NCBI GenBank assembly: GCA_016710365.1
Contig: JADJVW010000012.1
Coordinates: 1 to 64,000, forward strand
Length of the DNA: 64,000 bases
Origin: Candidatus Caldilinea saccharophila
Lineage (GTDB): Bacteria > Chloroflexota > Anaerolineae > Caldilineales > Caldilineaceae
Direction of reading: 5' to 3'
Of this stretch, positions 1 through 10,219 are shown piece after piece. The notes beneath the pieces were generated by a model, which was not told where the DNA came from, searched no databases, and worked only from the letters and a program-made list of their open reading frames with translations. Numbering within the stretch: position 1 is the first letter of the stretch; each line of letters starts with the position of its first letter. The position numbers and the translations under genes are program-made.

Positions 1-1367
1 CATCCGTTTCTATCGCGACAGCGAGCACGCAGGGCGCGGCTTTCTTTGGCTCTGGCTGGCGACCGCGCTGCCGACGATCATCGGCTGGCACGGCGCCACG
101 TTCATGGCTTTCGTCCATCCGGTTGCCGAACCGCTCTTCTTTATCCTGCTGGCGCCGGTTGGGCTCAGCGCGTATGTGCTGGACCGTCTCTATGCGCGCC
201 GCTTTGCCCCGTCGCTCTGGCTGACGCTGGTCTTTCCGGTCGCTGCCACCGCCCTGGACTTTTTCTCTTCCACGGGCAGCCCCTTCGGCTCCTTTGGCGC
301 CGCCGCCTATAGCCAGCGCGAGGTGATCTGGCTGATGCAGCTTGCCGCGGTCAGCGGTCTGTGGGGCATCACCTTCGTGATGTACTGGTTCGCCAGCGTC
401 GCCAACACTGTCTGGGAGCAGGGCTGGGCGTGGCGTAAGGTGCGCCGTGTCGTGCTGGTCTATGCCGGTGTGCTGCTGCTGGTCGTCGCCTTTGGCGCCG
501 GTCGCCTGGCCCTGGCGCAGCCCGCGGCGCAGCAGCCCATTGTCGCCGGCTTCTCCCTCCCGCCCGGCCAGGTCAACACGCTGTTGGCGCAGCTCGGTCG
601 CGGCGACCGAGACGGCTTCACCGCGGCGACGCTCGACCTCCACGCCCGGCAACTCGCGCAGATGCGTGATGCCGCGCAGAACGGCGCGCAGATCGTCGCG
701 CTGCAAGAAGGCGCCGGCCTGGGCTTCACTGCTGATGTGGCGCAGTTGCTGGTCGACGCGGCAGCGCTGGCGCAAGCGGAAGAGATCTACATCGTGCTGC
801 CGACCTTCGCCGTCGACCACGGGCAGGGCACAGCCGGAGAACGTGGTGCATCATCGACCCCACCGGCGCCGTCGCTGGAGCACGTCAAAGTTCGGCGGCA
901 CGCTCTTCGAAGGTTCGCGCACCGGCAGCGGCGTCTTGCAGACGGTGGACACCCCCTTCGGCCGGCTCAGCGCCGTCATCTGCTGGGACGCCGACTTCCC
1001 CGACATCATGCGCCAGGCCGGCGCACAGGACGTGGATCTGCTCTTTGTCCCGGCCAACGACTGGTACGAAGTGCGCGACATCCACGCCGGCATGGCGACC
1101 TTCCGCGCCGTGGAGAACGGCATGGCGCTCTTCCGCCAGACGGGTAACGGCGTCTCCCTGGTGGCCGATGCCTACGGGCGCATCGTCAATCGCGTTGACG
1201 CCTTGGCCGCGGCCAAGGCAGGCGACCTCACGGCCCGGCAGCAGGTGACGGCGCCGGTCGGCTCCGCGCCGACTCTCTATCCCATCGTCGGCGACCTCGC
1301 CGGCTGGGCTATGCTGGGCGGGCTGGTTCTCGTGGTGGCGATCCTGTGGATCAAGCGACGGCGCTAA
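1..1367 (+). CDS. Apolipoprotein N-acyltransferase-like nitrilase-family membrane protein (5' partial, frameshifted)
   Basis: The reading frame is already open at base 2, so the gene starts outside the window. The first ~170 residues are hydrophobic with several membrane segments, followed by a periplasmic carbon-nitrogen hydrolase (nitrilase) domain, the architecture of Lnt, which transfers an acyl chain to lipoprotein N-termini. The nitrilase Glu is visible in ALQEGAGL near 715, and the nucleophile Cys in VICWDADF near 985. A last hydrophobic helix and a basic tail (IKRRR) end the protein. The frame changes at about 840 and 880: conserved text runs in frame 2, then briefly frame 1 (IIDPTGAVAG), then frame 3 (FGGTLFEG). 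The catalytic Lys should lie in this damaged stretch. Motif continuity favours sequence errors over a dead gene. It could be another Lnt-like amidase instead of true Lnt. Confidence 0.72.
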
Positions 1368-1376
1368 TGGGACGTG

Positions 1377-2468
1377 CTATGCAATGCCGAAGCGCGCCAG
1401 CTCCGCGCGCATCTCCTGTTCCCGTGCGATGGGCAGGCTCTCGACGTGATACTGAACCCCGCGCTGAGAGCCGATCTGCTCGATGACCGCGGTTACGGCC
1501 GCGAAGCCGCCGTTGAGCACCTGGATCTTCTTCCCAGCGGCGTGAATCTTGCCATACAGCTCCGGCCAATGGGCGCAGTTTGGCTTGCCGTCGCCTGGCA
1601 CCCATTGCACGCCGTCGAGTTCGGCAATGCTCAGGAGATGATCCAGGTGAGGGATCTGGCCCACGCCATCCAGATGGTAGAAGCTGCGCGGCAGGCGCTG
1701 GCATGTGTTGCGCAGCTCCGGCAGGACAAAGCGCTCGAACATGCGCGGGCTGATCATGTAGGAGAAGTCGCACTGGAGCATGTAGCTGGGCTGCTCGCTG
1801 TAAATGCCCGACCAGTCGGTGTAGCCAGGGTTGGCCGGCTGCAAGATAGCGTTGATTTCGTCATAGAAGCGATGCCAGCAATCGTGGGCTTCCCACGTCA
1901 GGCGCTCCACCTCGTGCGGATAATCATAGAGATCCGTCAGCAGCGTCTGGGTCGTGACAAAGACGGCAGGCATATCGAGGTTGCCGCCGAGGTCGGTCAT
2001 GCTCATCAACACCTGGCCTTGCCAGCGTTCCATTGCCACCGCGCACAACTCCTTGAGCCGTTGCAGCCAGGGATTGTGCGGGTCGTATTCCAGGTGGATG
2101 TCCTGGATGTGCAGGCCGTCGCGCGGCGGCCAGAACCATACACTCCCGGAGGAGTTGTCGAGCCGCGCACCCATGAACGCCGTCGCCACGCCCGGCCCGA
2201 AGACATCCATGTTGAACCAGGGAAATGCATCACCCAGATAGACCTTGCGCTCTAACTCGTACTCGATCCGGTCGATCAACTGTTCCGGCGCATAGGAGAA
2301 GTCAGTGCAGGTGGCCTGGGAGAGCAGCGGCGCGGCGGGCATGGGGCGGCTTGGGTCGCGCCCCACCAGTTCGATGGGGATGATCGGGCGATCCAAGTCG
2401 CCTGCCCACCATGTGCGGTATGTCTGGCGAATCTGCTCCCATCGTTCTGGCGTGAAGTCAATTGACAT
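1377..2468 (-). CDS. Uroporphyrinogen decarboxylase (URO-D) family protein
   Basis: A 363-residue protein with the URO-D-like fold signature: an N-terminal substrate-entry region, a central TDLGGNLD stretch, and a C-terminal half with FYHLDGVGQ, HLDHLLSI and VQWVPGDGKP followed by LNGGF. This branch is distinct from HemE; many relatives are corrinoid-linked methyltransferases or proteins of unknown function in carbohydrate clusters. The start was set at the second of two adjacent ATGs because AGGGAGG lies at a better distance from it (the other ATG is at 2471). It sits 82 bp downstream of the GH2 gene on the same strand, so the two may be co-transcribed. The substrate is not known. It is unlikely to be a haem-pathway enzyme, as no other hem gene is near. 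Confidence 0.75.
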   Translation of the reverse strand: MSIDFTPERWEQIRQTYRTWWAGDLDRPIIPIELVGRDPSRPMPAAPLLSQATCTDFSYAPEQLIDRIEYELERKVYLGDAFPWFNMDVFGPGVATAFMGARLDNSSGSVWFWPPRDGLHIQDIHLEYDPHNPWLQRLKELCAVAMERWQGQVLMSMTDLGGNLDMPAVFVTTQTLLTDLYDYPHEVERLTWEAHDCWHRFYDEINAILQPANPGYTDWSGIYSEQPSYMLQCDFSYMISPRMFERFVLPELRNTCQRLPRSFYHLDGVGQIPHLDHLLSIAELDGVQWVPGDGKPNCAHWPELYGKIHAAGKKIQVLNGGFAAVTAVIEQIGSQRGVQYHVESLPIAREQEMRAELARFGIA

Positions 2469-2550
2469 CATTCCTCCCTTATTCTGCATTTGGTTTATCT
2501 TCCAGGCAGTTCTGAGGCCGCCTGGAAGGTTGTCAAGCAACTCAAGCGAC

Positions 2551-5425
2551 TCAAGCGACTTTGGCTAACTGGCGAATTGCCTCTGGCGTTACGGCGTGCG
2601 CCGGGCGGAAGGCATTGCTCTGCATGTAGCCGAGCACACTGGCGCGCAGTTGGCGCGCGACAAGGCGCTGCTCCAGCTCGCTTTGCAAATCCATGGACGC
2701 GACCAGGAGCGAGCCTGCGCCGACCCGCGCCTCGAAGATCAGGCCCAGACGCCGCGCCTCAAACCAGGTGTCGATGGGCTGCACTAGCGGGCGGAGAGCC
2801 GGCGGCAAGTGGTCGAGCTGCAGCGCGGCCGCGCCGTGGATCAACTCCCACCACTGCCAGTTGGAATGGAACTCGGTTGGGAAGTCGGCGAAGAGGGGAT
2901 GCGCGGGGTCGCAGAGAATGCCGAGCGTATGCGGCGCCTGGTTGCGCGTCCACGCCGTGTTCCAGAAAACGCTGGAAAAGCCGAGCTGGCTGGTGGTTTT
3001 AACCTGCGTTGGGTCGAGCAGCAAGAGCACATTGCCGCCCATCGCAACCTCGCGTAGCGCCTCCTCGATTTCACTGGTGACCGTCACCCCAGCGGGCGTA
3101 GGCAACGCCAGGTCGTCAGCAAAAACCCAGATATCCCAATCGTTTTCGTAGCGCACGCCATCGGTGGCTGCGACGCCGACGACCAGCGTATACTTGCGCG
3201 CCGGCTGTGCGCCGGCAAGGCTGCATTCGATCGTGCCGACGATCTCCTGGCTGCTCACAGGGATCGTGCTGGTCGCCAAGACGCCCGCCGCGATTTCCTT
3301 GCCTGCATCGATCAGCAACGCCCAATCGATGGTGGCGTCGATCAGCGGTGTGGCGCCAAAATGGGCGATCTGGATGGCGGCGCGCAAAGTCTCGCCGGTG
3401 CGCCAGGTGCGTTTCTCCAGGTGCGCCAGCGGCACGGTGCTGTTGCAGAAGCGGCTGAACTCGGCCGCGCTGATGTAGCCTTTCTCATCCCAGAAAGGGT
3501 CGAGCACCCCAACCAGCGCGGTGCCCTGGCCGGGAAAGTCGTGCAGGTCGAGCAGTTGGAAGCCGCCAAAGCCCGGCGTGCGCAGCGCCGACTCGATCTC
3601 TTCCTTGTAGCAGAGCGCCTGCAGCTTGCCCGATGCGATGAAGAAATCGTGCGCCTGGTCGCCCATGTGATTGGCTTCGAGAAAGTCGCGGAAGATCTCG
3701 AAGTTTTTGGGCTTGAGCACGCCTGTGTATTTCACCATCTCATCGAAGTTAGGATAGACGCACCATTGGCCGATCTCATGGCTGACCACCGGTGCGCCGG
3801 CCTTCTCGACAAAGGCGCGATAGTCGGTGGTGGTTTCGGGTGGCAGTGCGTTGATGCGCGAAGTCAGCCCCGCGCCCCACATCTGGATGCGGGGGAGCGG
3901 CGTGTTGTGGTAGTCGTTCTCTGGGATCATTGGCCAGCCAGCGCCGCTGGTGTAAATGCGCCGCGGGTCGCGCTTGCGCCATAAGTGACCCATTCCGCCA
4001 GGAATTCCTCAAAGCGCCGGCCGGCTCGTTGCCGTAAGCCATCAGCAGAAAAGAGGGATGGTTGCCGTAGGCGTCGAGCATACGCCAGCCTTCGTGGTAA
4101 AGCCACTGGTCGAGTGGCCGCCCCTCGCCGATGGCCGCGCCCTGGTTCGCCCAGGAGGGGCATTCGACCTGATAGTAGAAGCCCAGCTCATCCGCGGCGA
4201 CAAAGGCCGCTTCGGGTGGGCACCAGGAGTGGAAGCGAATGTGGTTCAAGCCGTGCGCCTGGCAGATGTGGATGATGCGCTTCCAGGCGTCAATATCGGT
4301 GGGCGGGTAGCCGGTCAGCGGGAAGATGCAGCATTCCAGCGTGCCGCGCAGAAAGATCGGCCGGCCATTGAGGGTGATCTGGCTGCCCTGCGTCCCTACT
4401 TCGCGCAGGCCAAAGGTCACGACGCTCCGCTCGCGCAAAATTTCTTCTGCGTTCGATGCTTCGCCCCTCGCCCCTCGCCCCTCGCCCCCGACTGTCAACT
4501 CAAGCTCCACCGTCAACTCGTAAAGCGCCGGGTTAAATTCATTCCACATCTGCGCGTCGTCACCCAGCGGATAGTCGACATCGACATGGCCGCCCGCGGC
4601 CGAAAGTTCCAGCCCTGACAGCCCGCCCGCGGCTGAAAAGCCAAAGTCGGCGCTGACCGGTGGCAGTTGCTGCGCAGTGGCGGCAGCATTGGCGACATTG
4701 GTCAGCCGCGCCAACAGGGTGATTCTGCCGCGCGCTGATTTGCCGAGCACGCTGGCAATGTCGAGCTTGACAGTCGCGGCCTTGCGCGCCACATCCGGAA
4801 AGACGCGCACGCGTCGCAGCCAGATCGGGCTTTCCGCCGCCAACTCGATGCGCCCGACGATGCCGTTCCAGTTCGACTGCGTGTGGTCGGTCATGCTGTG
4901 CGCGTTGGGGCCGACGTCGACGATCATGCGATTGTCGATGCGGATGGTGAGACGATGCTCGCCGGCCGCGACCTGTGGGTCAACCGTATAGACATGCGCC
5001 GTCGCCAGGCTGTCGCCGCGTCCAAGCGCGCAATCGTCGAGCCACACCGCCGTCTCCCAGTGGGGGCGTTCCAGCGTGAGCGTGATGCGGCGTCCCTGCC
5101 ATGCTTGCGGAATGACAAGCGTACGTTGCACCCAAATGGGGCCGGCGTAATACTTCTCCGGCTGGAGCCAGAAGGGTGTTTTGATCTGGCCGGGTTGGCG
5201 ATAGGCTGCGTAGCGCGCATCTTCGAAAAGGGAACGGTCGACAATGGAGCCAGTCCACGGTGTATCGAGCGCGATGTCGTCGCCGTAGCCCTGCGCCTGC
5301 AGTGAGCCGGGCAAAGTAAGGGCGCCGGCAGGAGTGGGCAAGGCGTCAGCATACCAATGGGCGTGCTCGCCGCGGTCGTCGGGGTCGAGCGCAAACGTCC
5401 AGGCGCCGGAGAGATCTATCTTCAT
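2551..5425 (-). CDS. Glycoside hydrolase family 2-type protein (frameshifted)
   Basis: The N-terminal half has a jelly-roll sugar-binding domain (FWLQPEKYYAGPIWVQR near residue 90), an Ig-like middle domain, and a TIM-barrel entered at LNGRPIFLRG. The acid/base Glu is in MAYGNEPAG. The chain breaks at about 4015 and again near 3990; after re-joining (RFEEFLAEWVT, then WRKRDPRRIYTSGAGWP) the barrel continues with a probable nucleophile Glu in VVSHEIGQW. Restored length is about 955 residues, normal for GH2 enzymes with an extra C-terminal domain. The subtype (glucuronidase, galactosidase or other) cannot be told. A low-complexity insert (EGRGARGEA, from a repeat near 4463-4490) lies inside the Ig-like domain. 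No signal peptide is seen, so it probably acts in the cytoplasm on imported oligosaccharides. Confidence 0.75.
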
Positions 5426-5711
5426 GGTGGCTTACTCCTATCAGGTGATGGGAAGAGAAGGTAATGCACGATTTGCAATTGTTCAGCCGTTAGTCGCGGG
5501 GGCGTGGCAAAACCTTGCCGCGTCTCCAGCGCTGGTCAACCGATTTTGCGCTCAACTGCACGCTGCGCCTGAGCAATGATCATCGAGCAGCATAATCCAC
5601 AAAACCGGGCGACGTACATGGAGGGAGTTAGCGGATAGATGCAGGATTTTGCTGGAAAGTAGACAGCAGTGCGCCCCAGTGCTATGCTTAGCTAAAACGA
5701 GGACATTGCGC

Positions 5712-7433
5712 ATGACATCCGACCTTCGCTGGCTACACCACTACGAACCTGGCGTCCCGCCAACCATCACGGCGCCCGAACATACGATCCAGCAATTGCT
5801 GATCAATGCGACCGCACGCTATCCCGATCATACTGCTGTGCGTATGGTGCTTCGCTACCTGCCGCTCGGATTGAAAGTGCAGGCGCGCCTCTCTTACGCC
5901 GAACTCAACCGGCTGAGCGACCGCTTTGCCGCGGCGTTGGCTGGGCTGGGCGTGCTCAAGGGCGAACGCGTGGCGATCATGTTGCCCAACCTGCCGCAGC
6001 AGGTCATTGCCTATTTTGGCGTGCTCAAGGCCGGTGCGATCGTCGTCAACACCAATCCTACCTATCCGGCGCTGGAGCTGGAGCCATTGCTGCGCGAAAC
6101 GGGCGTCACCACCATCATCACGCTCAGCGGGCTCTTCGAGCGCGTGCGCGATCTGCAGCCTGCGACGTCCATCACCCGCGTGATCCTGACCGATATCCCC
6201 GACATGGTGGGCAGGCTTTTCCGGCGCAGCGTAGCGGCGCAAGTGCGCGCCGGCGGTCTGATGAAAGCGGTGTCACCGCAGCCTGGCGTCTACTTTATGC
6301 AGGAACTGCTTGCGCACAGCGTCGATCCTGCGCCAGCCATTGCTTTTGACCCGACGGTGGACAGTGCGGTCTTCCAATTCACCGGCGGCACATCAGGGTT
6401 GCCTAAAGCCGCCGAGTTAACCCACCGCAACGTGGTGGCCAATGTCGCACAGACCAGCGCCTGGGTGCCGTCGCTGCGACCAGGCGCCGAGAAGTTTCTT
6501 TTGGCGCTGCCGGCCTTTCACGTTTATGGCATGACCGTTGGCATGTTGGTCTGTCTCAATTTGGGCGGCGAGCTGGTGCTGACGCCCGACCCACGCAACA
6601 CATTGCTGATCCTGGAAACCATTGCGCACGAGCGAATCACGCTGTATCCGGGCGTGCCCACCATGTATATTGCTCTGCTCAACCACGCGCGCGCCGGCGA
6701 GTTCAACTTGCGCAGCCTCCGCGTCTGTCTGAGTGGCGGCGCGCCGCTGCCGTTGGAGGTGGCGCAGCGCTTCGAGGCAGCCACCGGCGGCAAATTGGTG
6801 GAGGGCTACGGCATGTCCGAGTCCTCACCGCTCACAGTCGGCAATCCTGTCTTTGGGCAGACGCGCACCGGCACAGTGGGTCTGCCTTTCCCCAGCACCG
6901 AAGTCGCCATCGTGGCGCTGGAAGCCGATCCGCAGGGTGTATGTGCACCTGTCGCAGTGGGCGAAACCGGCGAACTGCTGGTGCGCGGCCCTCAGGTGAT
7001 GAAGGGCTATTTTAACAAACCAGAGGAAACCGCGGCGGCCATTGATGCTGACGGCTGGCTGCATACGGGTGATATCGCCGTCATCGATGCGGACGGATAC
7101 ATTACCATTGTGGACCGCAAGAAAGATCTGATCATCGCCGGCGGGTACAACATCGTACCGCGCGAGGTGGAAGAAGTCCTTTTCAAACACCCAAAAATTT
7201 TGGAGGCCGCGGTAGTCGGCGTGCCCGACGCCAAACGCGGCGAGACGGTCAAAGCGTGTATCGTGCTCAAGAGCGGCGAAAGCGTGACCCCCGAAGAGGT
7301 GCGCACCTTCTGCAAAGTGCACCTGGCGCCCTATAAGGTGCCAATCCTGATCGAGTTCTGCCAAGAATTGCCCAAGACGCAGGTGGGTAAGGTGCTGCGC
7401 CGCCAATTGGCTGCACAGGCGACAAGCCAGTAG
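5712..7433 (+). CDS. Long-chain fatty acid--CoA ligase (AMP-forming)
   Basis: A 573-residue ANL-superfamily adenylating enzyme, complete and uninterrupted. Motifs in order: the phosphate loop TGGTSGLPKAAELTH near residue 220, GYGMSESSP (motif A5) near 380, GWLHTGDIAVID with the ribose-binding Asp near 455, KKDLIIAGGYNIVPREVEE (hinge) and the catalytic Lys in PKTQVGKVLRRQL near the C-terminus. It activates a carboxylate, most likely a medium- or long-chain fatty acid, to its CoA thioester. The ATG at 5712 was chosen over 5649 because homologues start close to the H-Y-x-x-G-V-P motif that follows. It stands alone, with convergent PhyH downstream and a dispersed palindrome after its stop. It is less likely to be MenE, being far from menB/menC. 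Confidence 0.88.
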   Translation: MTSDLRWLHHYEPGVPPTITAPEHTIQQLLINATARYPDHTAVRMVLRYLPLGLKVQARLSYAELNRLSDRFAAALAGLGVLKGERVAIMLPNLPQQVIAYFGVLKAGAIVVNTNPTYPALELEPLLRETGVTTIITLSGLFERVRDLQPATSITRVILTDIPDMVGRLFRRSVAAQVRAGGLMKAVSPQPGVYFMQELLAHSVDPAPAIAFDPTVDSAVFQFTGGTSGLPKAAELTHRNVVANVAQTSAWVPSLRPGAEKFLLALPAFHVYGMTVGMLVCLNLGGELVLTPDPRNTLLILETIAHERITLYPGVPTMYIALLNHARAGEFNLRSLRVCLSGGAPLPLEVAQRFEAATGGKLVEGYGMSESSPLTVGNPVFGQTRTGTVGLPFPSTEVAIVALEADPQGVCAPVAVGETGELLVRGPQVMKGYFNKPEETAAAIDADGWLHTGDIAVIDADGYITIVDRKKDLIIAGGYNIVPREVEEVLFKHPKILEAAVVGVPDAKRGETVKACIVLKSGESVTPEEVRTFCKVHLAPYKVPILIEFCQELPKTQVGKVLRRQLAAQATSQ

Positions 7434-7436
7434 CCA

Positions 7437-7489
7437 GTAGGTCGGGCTACCAGCCCGACGGTAGCCGACGGAGCAGTAGCCCAACCTAC
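7437..7489. repeat. Dispersed palindromic repeat (GTAGGTCGGGCT type)
   Basis: Arms at 7437-7450 and 7476-7489 pair with one mismatch, and an inner hairpin (GTCGGGCT / AGCCCGAC) sits in the left half. It lies between the stop codons of two convergent genes, so its RNA may act as a terminator-like fold on both strands. A related hairpin occurs at 55155-55181. Confidence 0.7.
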
Positions 7490-7503
7490 TCGGGACAATG
7501 GCG

Positions 7504-8343
7504 TCAGCCTGCTGCGTGCACAGGTGACGCCGTGACCGGCGGTCGATTGGGCGTCTGGGGTTGGAGTAGTTTGCGCCGTTCAGGCGTCAGCCGATCGAGC
7601 AGCGCCTGCGAATACTCGAAACCGTAGCGTGTTGCACCCCAACTGACGCCATAGCGATAGATGGTCACGCGGCGTTCGCCGCCCGCGTTCGTGCGGCTGC
7701 TGCCACCGTGCATGATGCCGTCGACAAAGAGCAGGGCATCGCCGGCGTTGAGATAGGCTGGTACAGCGCCATCCAGCGCGTCCATACGGTCGAGCTTGCC
7801 ATAGTCGCCGGCATTGGGATGCGGGAAGTTTGCCTTGTGGCTGCCCGGAATCACCATGGTCGGGCCGTCGCCCGGACCGACATCAGTCAACGCCAGAATA
7901 ATGTTGACCTGCCCGCAGCGAAACACGCCGTGCTCGTAGCTGTATTTGTTGCGCAGCGCTGCCTGGTAGCCGCCCGAATGCACCGGGTGATGGCCGCCGG
8001 AGCGCCGGATCGAGGCAATGCATTCGTCGACGAAGAGTCCTTCGACATAGGAACCCTGCTCGCCACAATACCGGCGCACGTACTCGATCCAGCCGGGATG
8101 GTCCAGCAGTTTTTCAAAGGGATCGCCGGCTTCGACGCAATTGTGCAGTTCGTAGCCGGTGGCGCCGTTGTAGTCGCGGCGCTGGGCGTTGCCCCACCAC
8201 TCGCCCTGCTCCAATAGCGGCAGGTTGTCGAACGCAGTGTTGAGTTCGGCCAGCAGGTCGCCAGCCACAACATTTTTCAAAACCAGATAGCCGTTCAGAT
8301 CAAACAGGAAATCGTCGAGGGCTGTGGGTACGCGTGCAGACAT
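7504..8343 (-). CDS. Phytanoyl-CoA dioxygenase (PhyH) family protein with an HxG facial motif
   Basis: A 279-residue Fe(II)/2-oxoglutarate-type cupin protein. The conserved PhyH core GDGPTMVIPGSHKANF is at about residues 158-173, the distal His at H212 (IMHGGSSRTN), and the 2-oxoglutarate Arg is probably in the following GGERRVTIYR. At the proximal position, ~38 residues before the PGSHK motif, the sequence reads VHSGGY (H122-S-G124): the usual HxD aspartate is replaced by Gly. I recall many uncharacterised PhyH relatives with a similar H-x-G here. Fe/2OG halogenases also lack this Asp, but the reaction of this protein is unknown. It is divergent from the AraC regulator (124-bp gap), which may control it. 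Confidence 0.8.
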   Translation of the reverse strand: MSARVPTALDDFLFDLNGYLVLKNVVAGDLLAELNTAFDNLPLLEQGEWWGNAQRRDYNGATGYELHNCVEAGDPFEKLLDHPGWIEYVRRYCGEQGSYVEGLFVDECIASIRRSGGHHPVHSGGYQAALRNKYSYEHGVFRCGQVNIILALTDVGPGDGPTMVIPGSHKANFPHPNAGDYGKLDRMDALDGAVPAYLNAGDALLFVDGIMHGGSSRTNAGGERRVTIYRYGVSWGATRYGFEYSQALLDRLTPERRKLLQPQTPNRPPVTASPVHAAG

Positions 8344-8377
8344 AACGCCTTTTTCTCCTTAGGTTGCAAAAATCGGG

Positions 8378-8407
8378 TTGAACAGGGCAGGTAGACTGTG
8401 CTATCAT
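8378..8407 (+). promoter_or_regulatory. Candidate sigma-70-type promoter for the AraC gene
   Basis: TTGAAC at 8378-8383 and TATCAT at 8402-8407 with an 18-bp spacer, ending 60 bp before the AraC ATG. It lies in the divergent intergenic region shared with the PhyH gene. Sequence match only. Confidence 0.35.
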
Positions 8408-8467
8408 AGACGAACGATTGCGCAAGTTCTAGCGGATTTCTCGCGTATTTTTCCAGGATCCTACGCT

Positions 8468-9325
8468 ATGTCCCGCAGTGAAGTGATCTCGAACGAACTT
8501 TCTAGCCGGCGAGGAGTCAAACCGGCCGCGCCTGGCTCGCTTGGCTTGAGTAGCTGGCGTTGTCAGCCGACGTTGATGGCGATGCCGCACCAGCATGGCG
8601 ACATCGAGCTGAACCTGCTGCTGGATGGCATGGTGACCTATGTGCATCGCGAGCAGCTTGTGCAGCTTGCGCCGGGATGCCTCTCCATTTTCTGGGGCGC
8701 CATTCCTCACCAATTGGTTGAAGCGCAGCCTGCCTGTGATTTCTGCATCTTCACCATTCCGCTGGAATTGTTTCTCGGCTGGAAGCTGCCGGATGGCTTG
8801 GTACAGGCGCTGTTGACCGGGGAGCTTGTCGTGGATGGAGATGCGGCCACTGCGCAGATCGACCGCCTGCTGCTGCCGCGCTGGCATGTGGAGCTGTCTG
8901 CCGGAGAGTCGACGGTTGTGCTCAAGGAGATGGAGGCGCGTTTGTGGCGCCTGGCGGTTGCTCGACAACGCACACCCGCGCGCGCAGGAGGCACAGTTGA
9001 CAGCCGGGCCGGACGCATGGCGCACTACATCGTGAGCAACTACACCGCGCCGCTTGCGATTGCGGAGATTGCGGGCGCGGTCGGTCTCCATCCTACCTAT
9101 GCGATGACCTGTTTCAAGCAGACTTTTGGCGTCACGATCTTGGAATACACGATGCAATATCGGGTGACGCAAGCGCAACGGCTGTTGATGACGAGCGACG
9201 ACAGCGTGATCGATATTGCCTTGCAGAGTGGATTTGGATCGTTGAGCAGCTTTTACGCAGCATTTCGGCGCTATACGGGGCGCACGCCGAAGGCAATGCG
9301 GCAGGCAGCAAAGGGGGCTGCTTGA
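8468..9325 (+). CDS. AraC-family transcriptional regulator with N-terminal cupin sensor
   Basis: A 285-residue protein. The N-terminal half is a cupin-type ligand-sensing domain (MPHQHGDIELNLLLDG; APGCLSIFWGAIPHQ). The C-terminal ~100 residues hold the two AraC helix-turn-helices: IAEIAGAVGLHPTYAMTCFK and the second around DIALQSGFGSLSSFYAAFRR, ending GRTPKAMRQ. Such regulators usually sense a small carbohydrate-like ligand and activate a neighbouring gene. The divergent PhyH oxygenase at 8343 is the obvious candidate target. The frame is open upstream to 8378, but ATG 8468 places the protein start just ahead of the domain and downstream of the promoter candidate. Confidence 0.88.
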   Translation: MSRSEVISNELSSRRGVKPAAPGSLGLSSWRCQPTLMAMPHQHGDIELNLLLDGMVTYVHREQLVQLAPGCLSIFWGAIPHQLVEAQPACDFCIFTIPLELFLGWKLPDGLVQALLTGELVVDGDAATAQIDRLLLPRWHVELSAGESTVVLKEMEARLWRLAVARQRTPARAGGTVDSRAGRMAHYIVSNYTAPLAIAEIAGAVGLHPTYAMTCFKQTFGVTILEYTMQYRVTQAQRLLMTSDDSVIDIALQSGFGSLSSFYAAFRRYTGRTPKAMRQAAKGAA

Positions 9326-9430
9326 GGGATGCGATCAGCGAAAATCTGCCTGATCCGCGTCCTCCGCGTGCCCTTGTTTGACCGTTTCAGTTGCGCCTGA
9401 ATCGTCACCGCGCACGTTAGGCGTTTGGGC

Positions 9431-10219
9431 TTACTCGAACTTACCGGCCGCGGCCTGACCTCGCAAGTAGAAGTGGCCGGCCAGGATCAGTGGCGTCATC
9501 TCCAGGATGTTCCACCAGAAATGAACGTCGAGCCGCACCGCAGTGGTCAGGCCGGGAATGGTGCAGATCCAGGTGCCGCGCGTCCACTCGCTGCGCGCCA
9601 GCCAGCCGTCGCGACCGACGATGCCGGGCAGCCCTTGCGCCGTGACATTGAGGACGTCCATCGCAGTCAGCTCGCGCAGGATCATCTGATAGCGGATGAA
9701 GGTGTAAGAGTGTTCGATGGTGTGGAAGATGGCCACGGTCAACAGCACCCACATCCAGCCGCCGCGCATGCCGCCGAGCATCAGCAGCACCACCGTGATG
9801 AGCACCAGCCAGTTCCACGTAAAATGGACCCATTCCGCATTGGCCGGTGAGAGCAGGCCGTTGGATTGGCGCATCGTCCAGTAAAGCAAGTTGTACTGCG
9901 CCCACTGCACCAGATGCTCGACAGTGTGCAGCCCCTGCGCCGTGAGGAGGATGCTCAGCCCCATGATGGTCGCCCCGTAGCGGCGATAGTCGTCACGCCA
10001 CTTGAGCGCACCGGCCGGCGCCAGAATGAGCAACACCATTGCTGTGGCGCCCCAGAGTGGCAGCCAGCCCAGCGCGACCGCGGTGTAGCTGGCGATCAGG
10101 CCAACTGCCAGCGAGGCCAGCACAATGCGCGTGTACTGCTTGGGGTTGAGCAGACGCAGCAACGGCAAGGCGGCCTGCACGTCGAGGTGCGCGGGATGGG
10201 TCAGCGTGTTTTGTGTCAT
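9431..10219 (-). CDS. Multi-pass membrane protein with paired HTxEH motifs, function unknown
   Basis: A 262-residue protein with about six hydrophobic segments (for example VLASLAVGLIASYTAVALG and LVLITVVLLMLGG). Two segments carry matching histidine motifs, GLHTVEHLVQW near residue 97 and IFHTIEHSYTF near 165, and a further His lies in the last third (DVHFWWNILE, AGHFYLRG). The repeat suggests a metal- or haem-binding site inside the membrane, but I do not recognise the family. Its ATG overlaps the stop of the upstream FG-GAP/UnbV lipoprotein gene as ATGA, so the two are probably translationally coupled and may work together at the membrane. Confidence 0.6.
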   Translation of the reverse strand: MTQNTLTHPAHLDVQAALPLLRLLNPKQYTRIVLASLAVGLIASYTAVALGWLPLWGATAMVLLILAPAGALKWRDDYRRYGATIMGLSILLTAQGLHTVEHLVQWAQYNLLYWTMRQSNGLLSPANAEWVHFTWNWLVLITVVLLMLGGMRGGWMWVLLTVAIFHTIEHSYTFIRYQMILRELTAMDVLNVTAQGLPGIVGRDGWLARSEWTRGTWICTIPGLTTAVRLDVHFWWNILEMTPLILAGHFYLRGQAAAGKFE

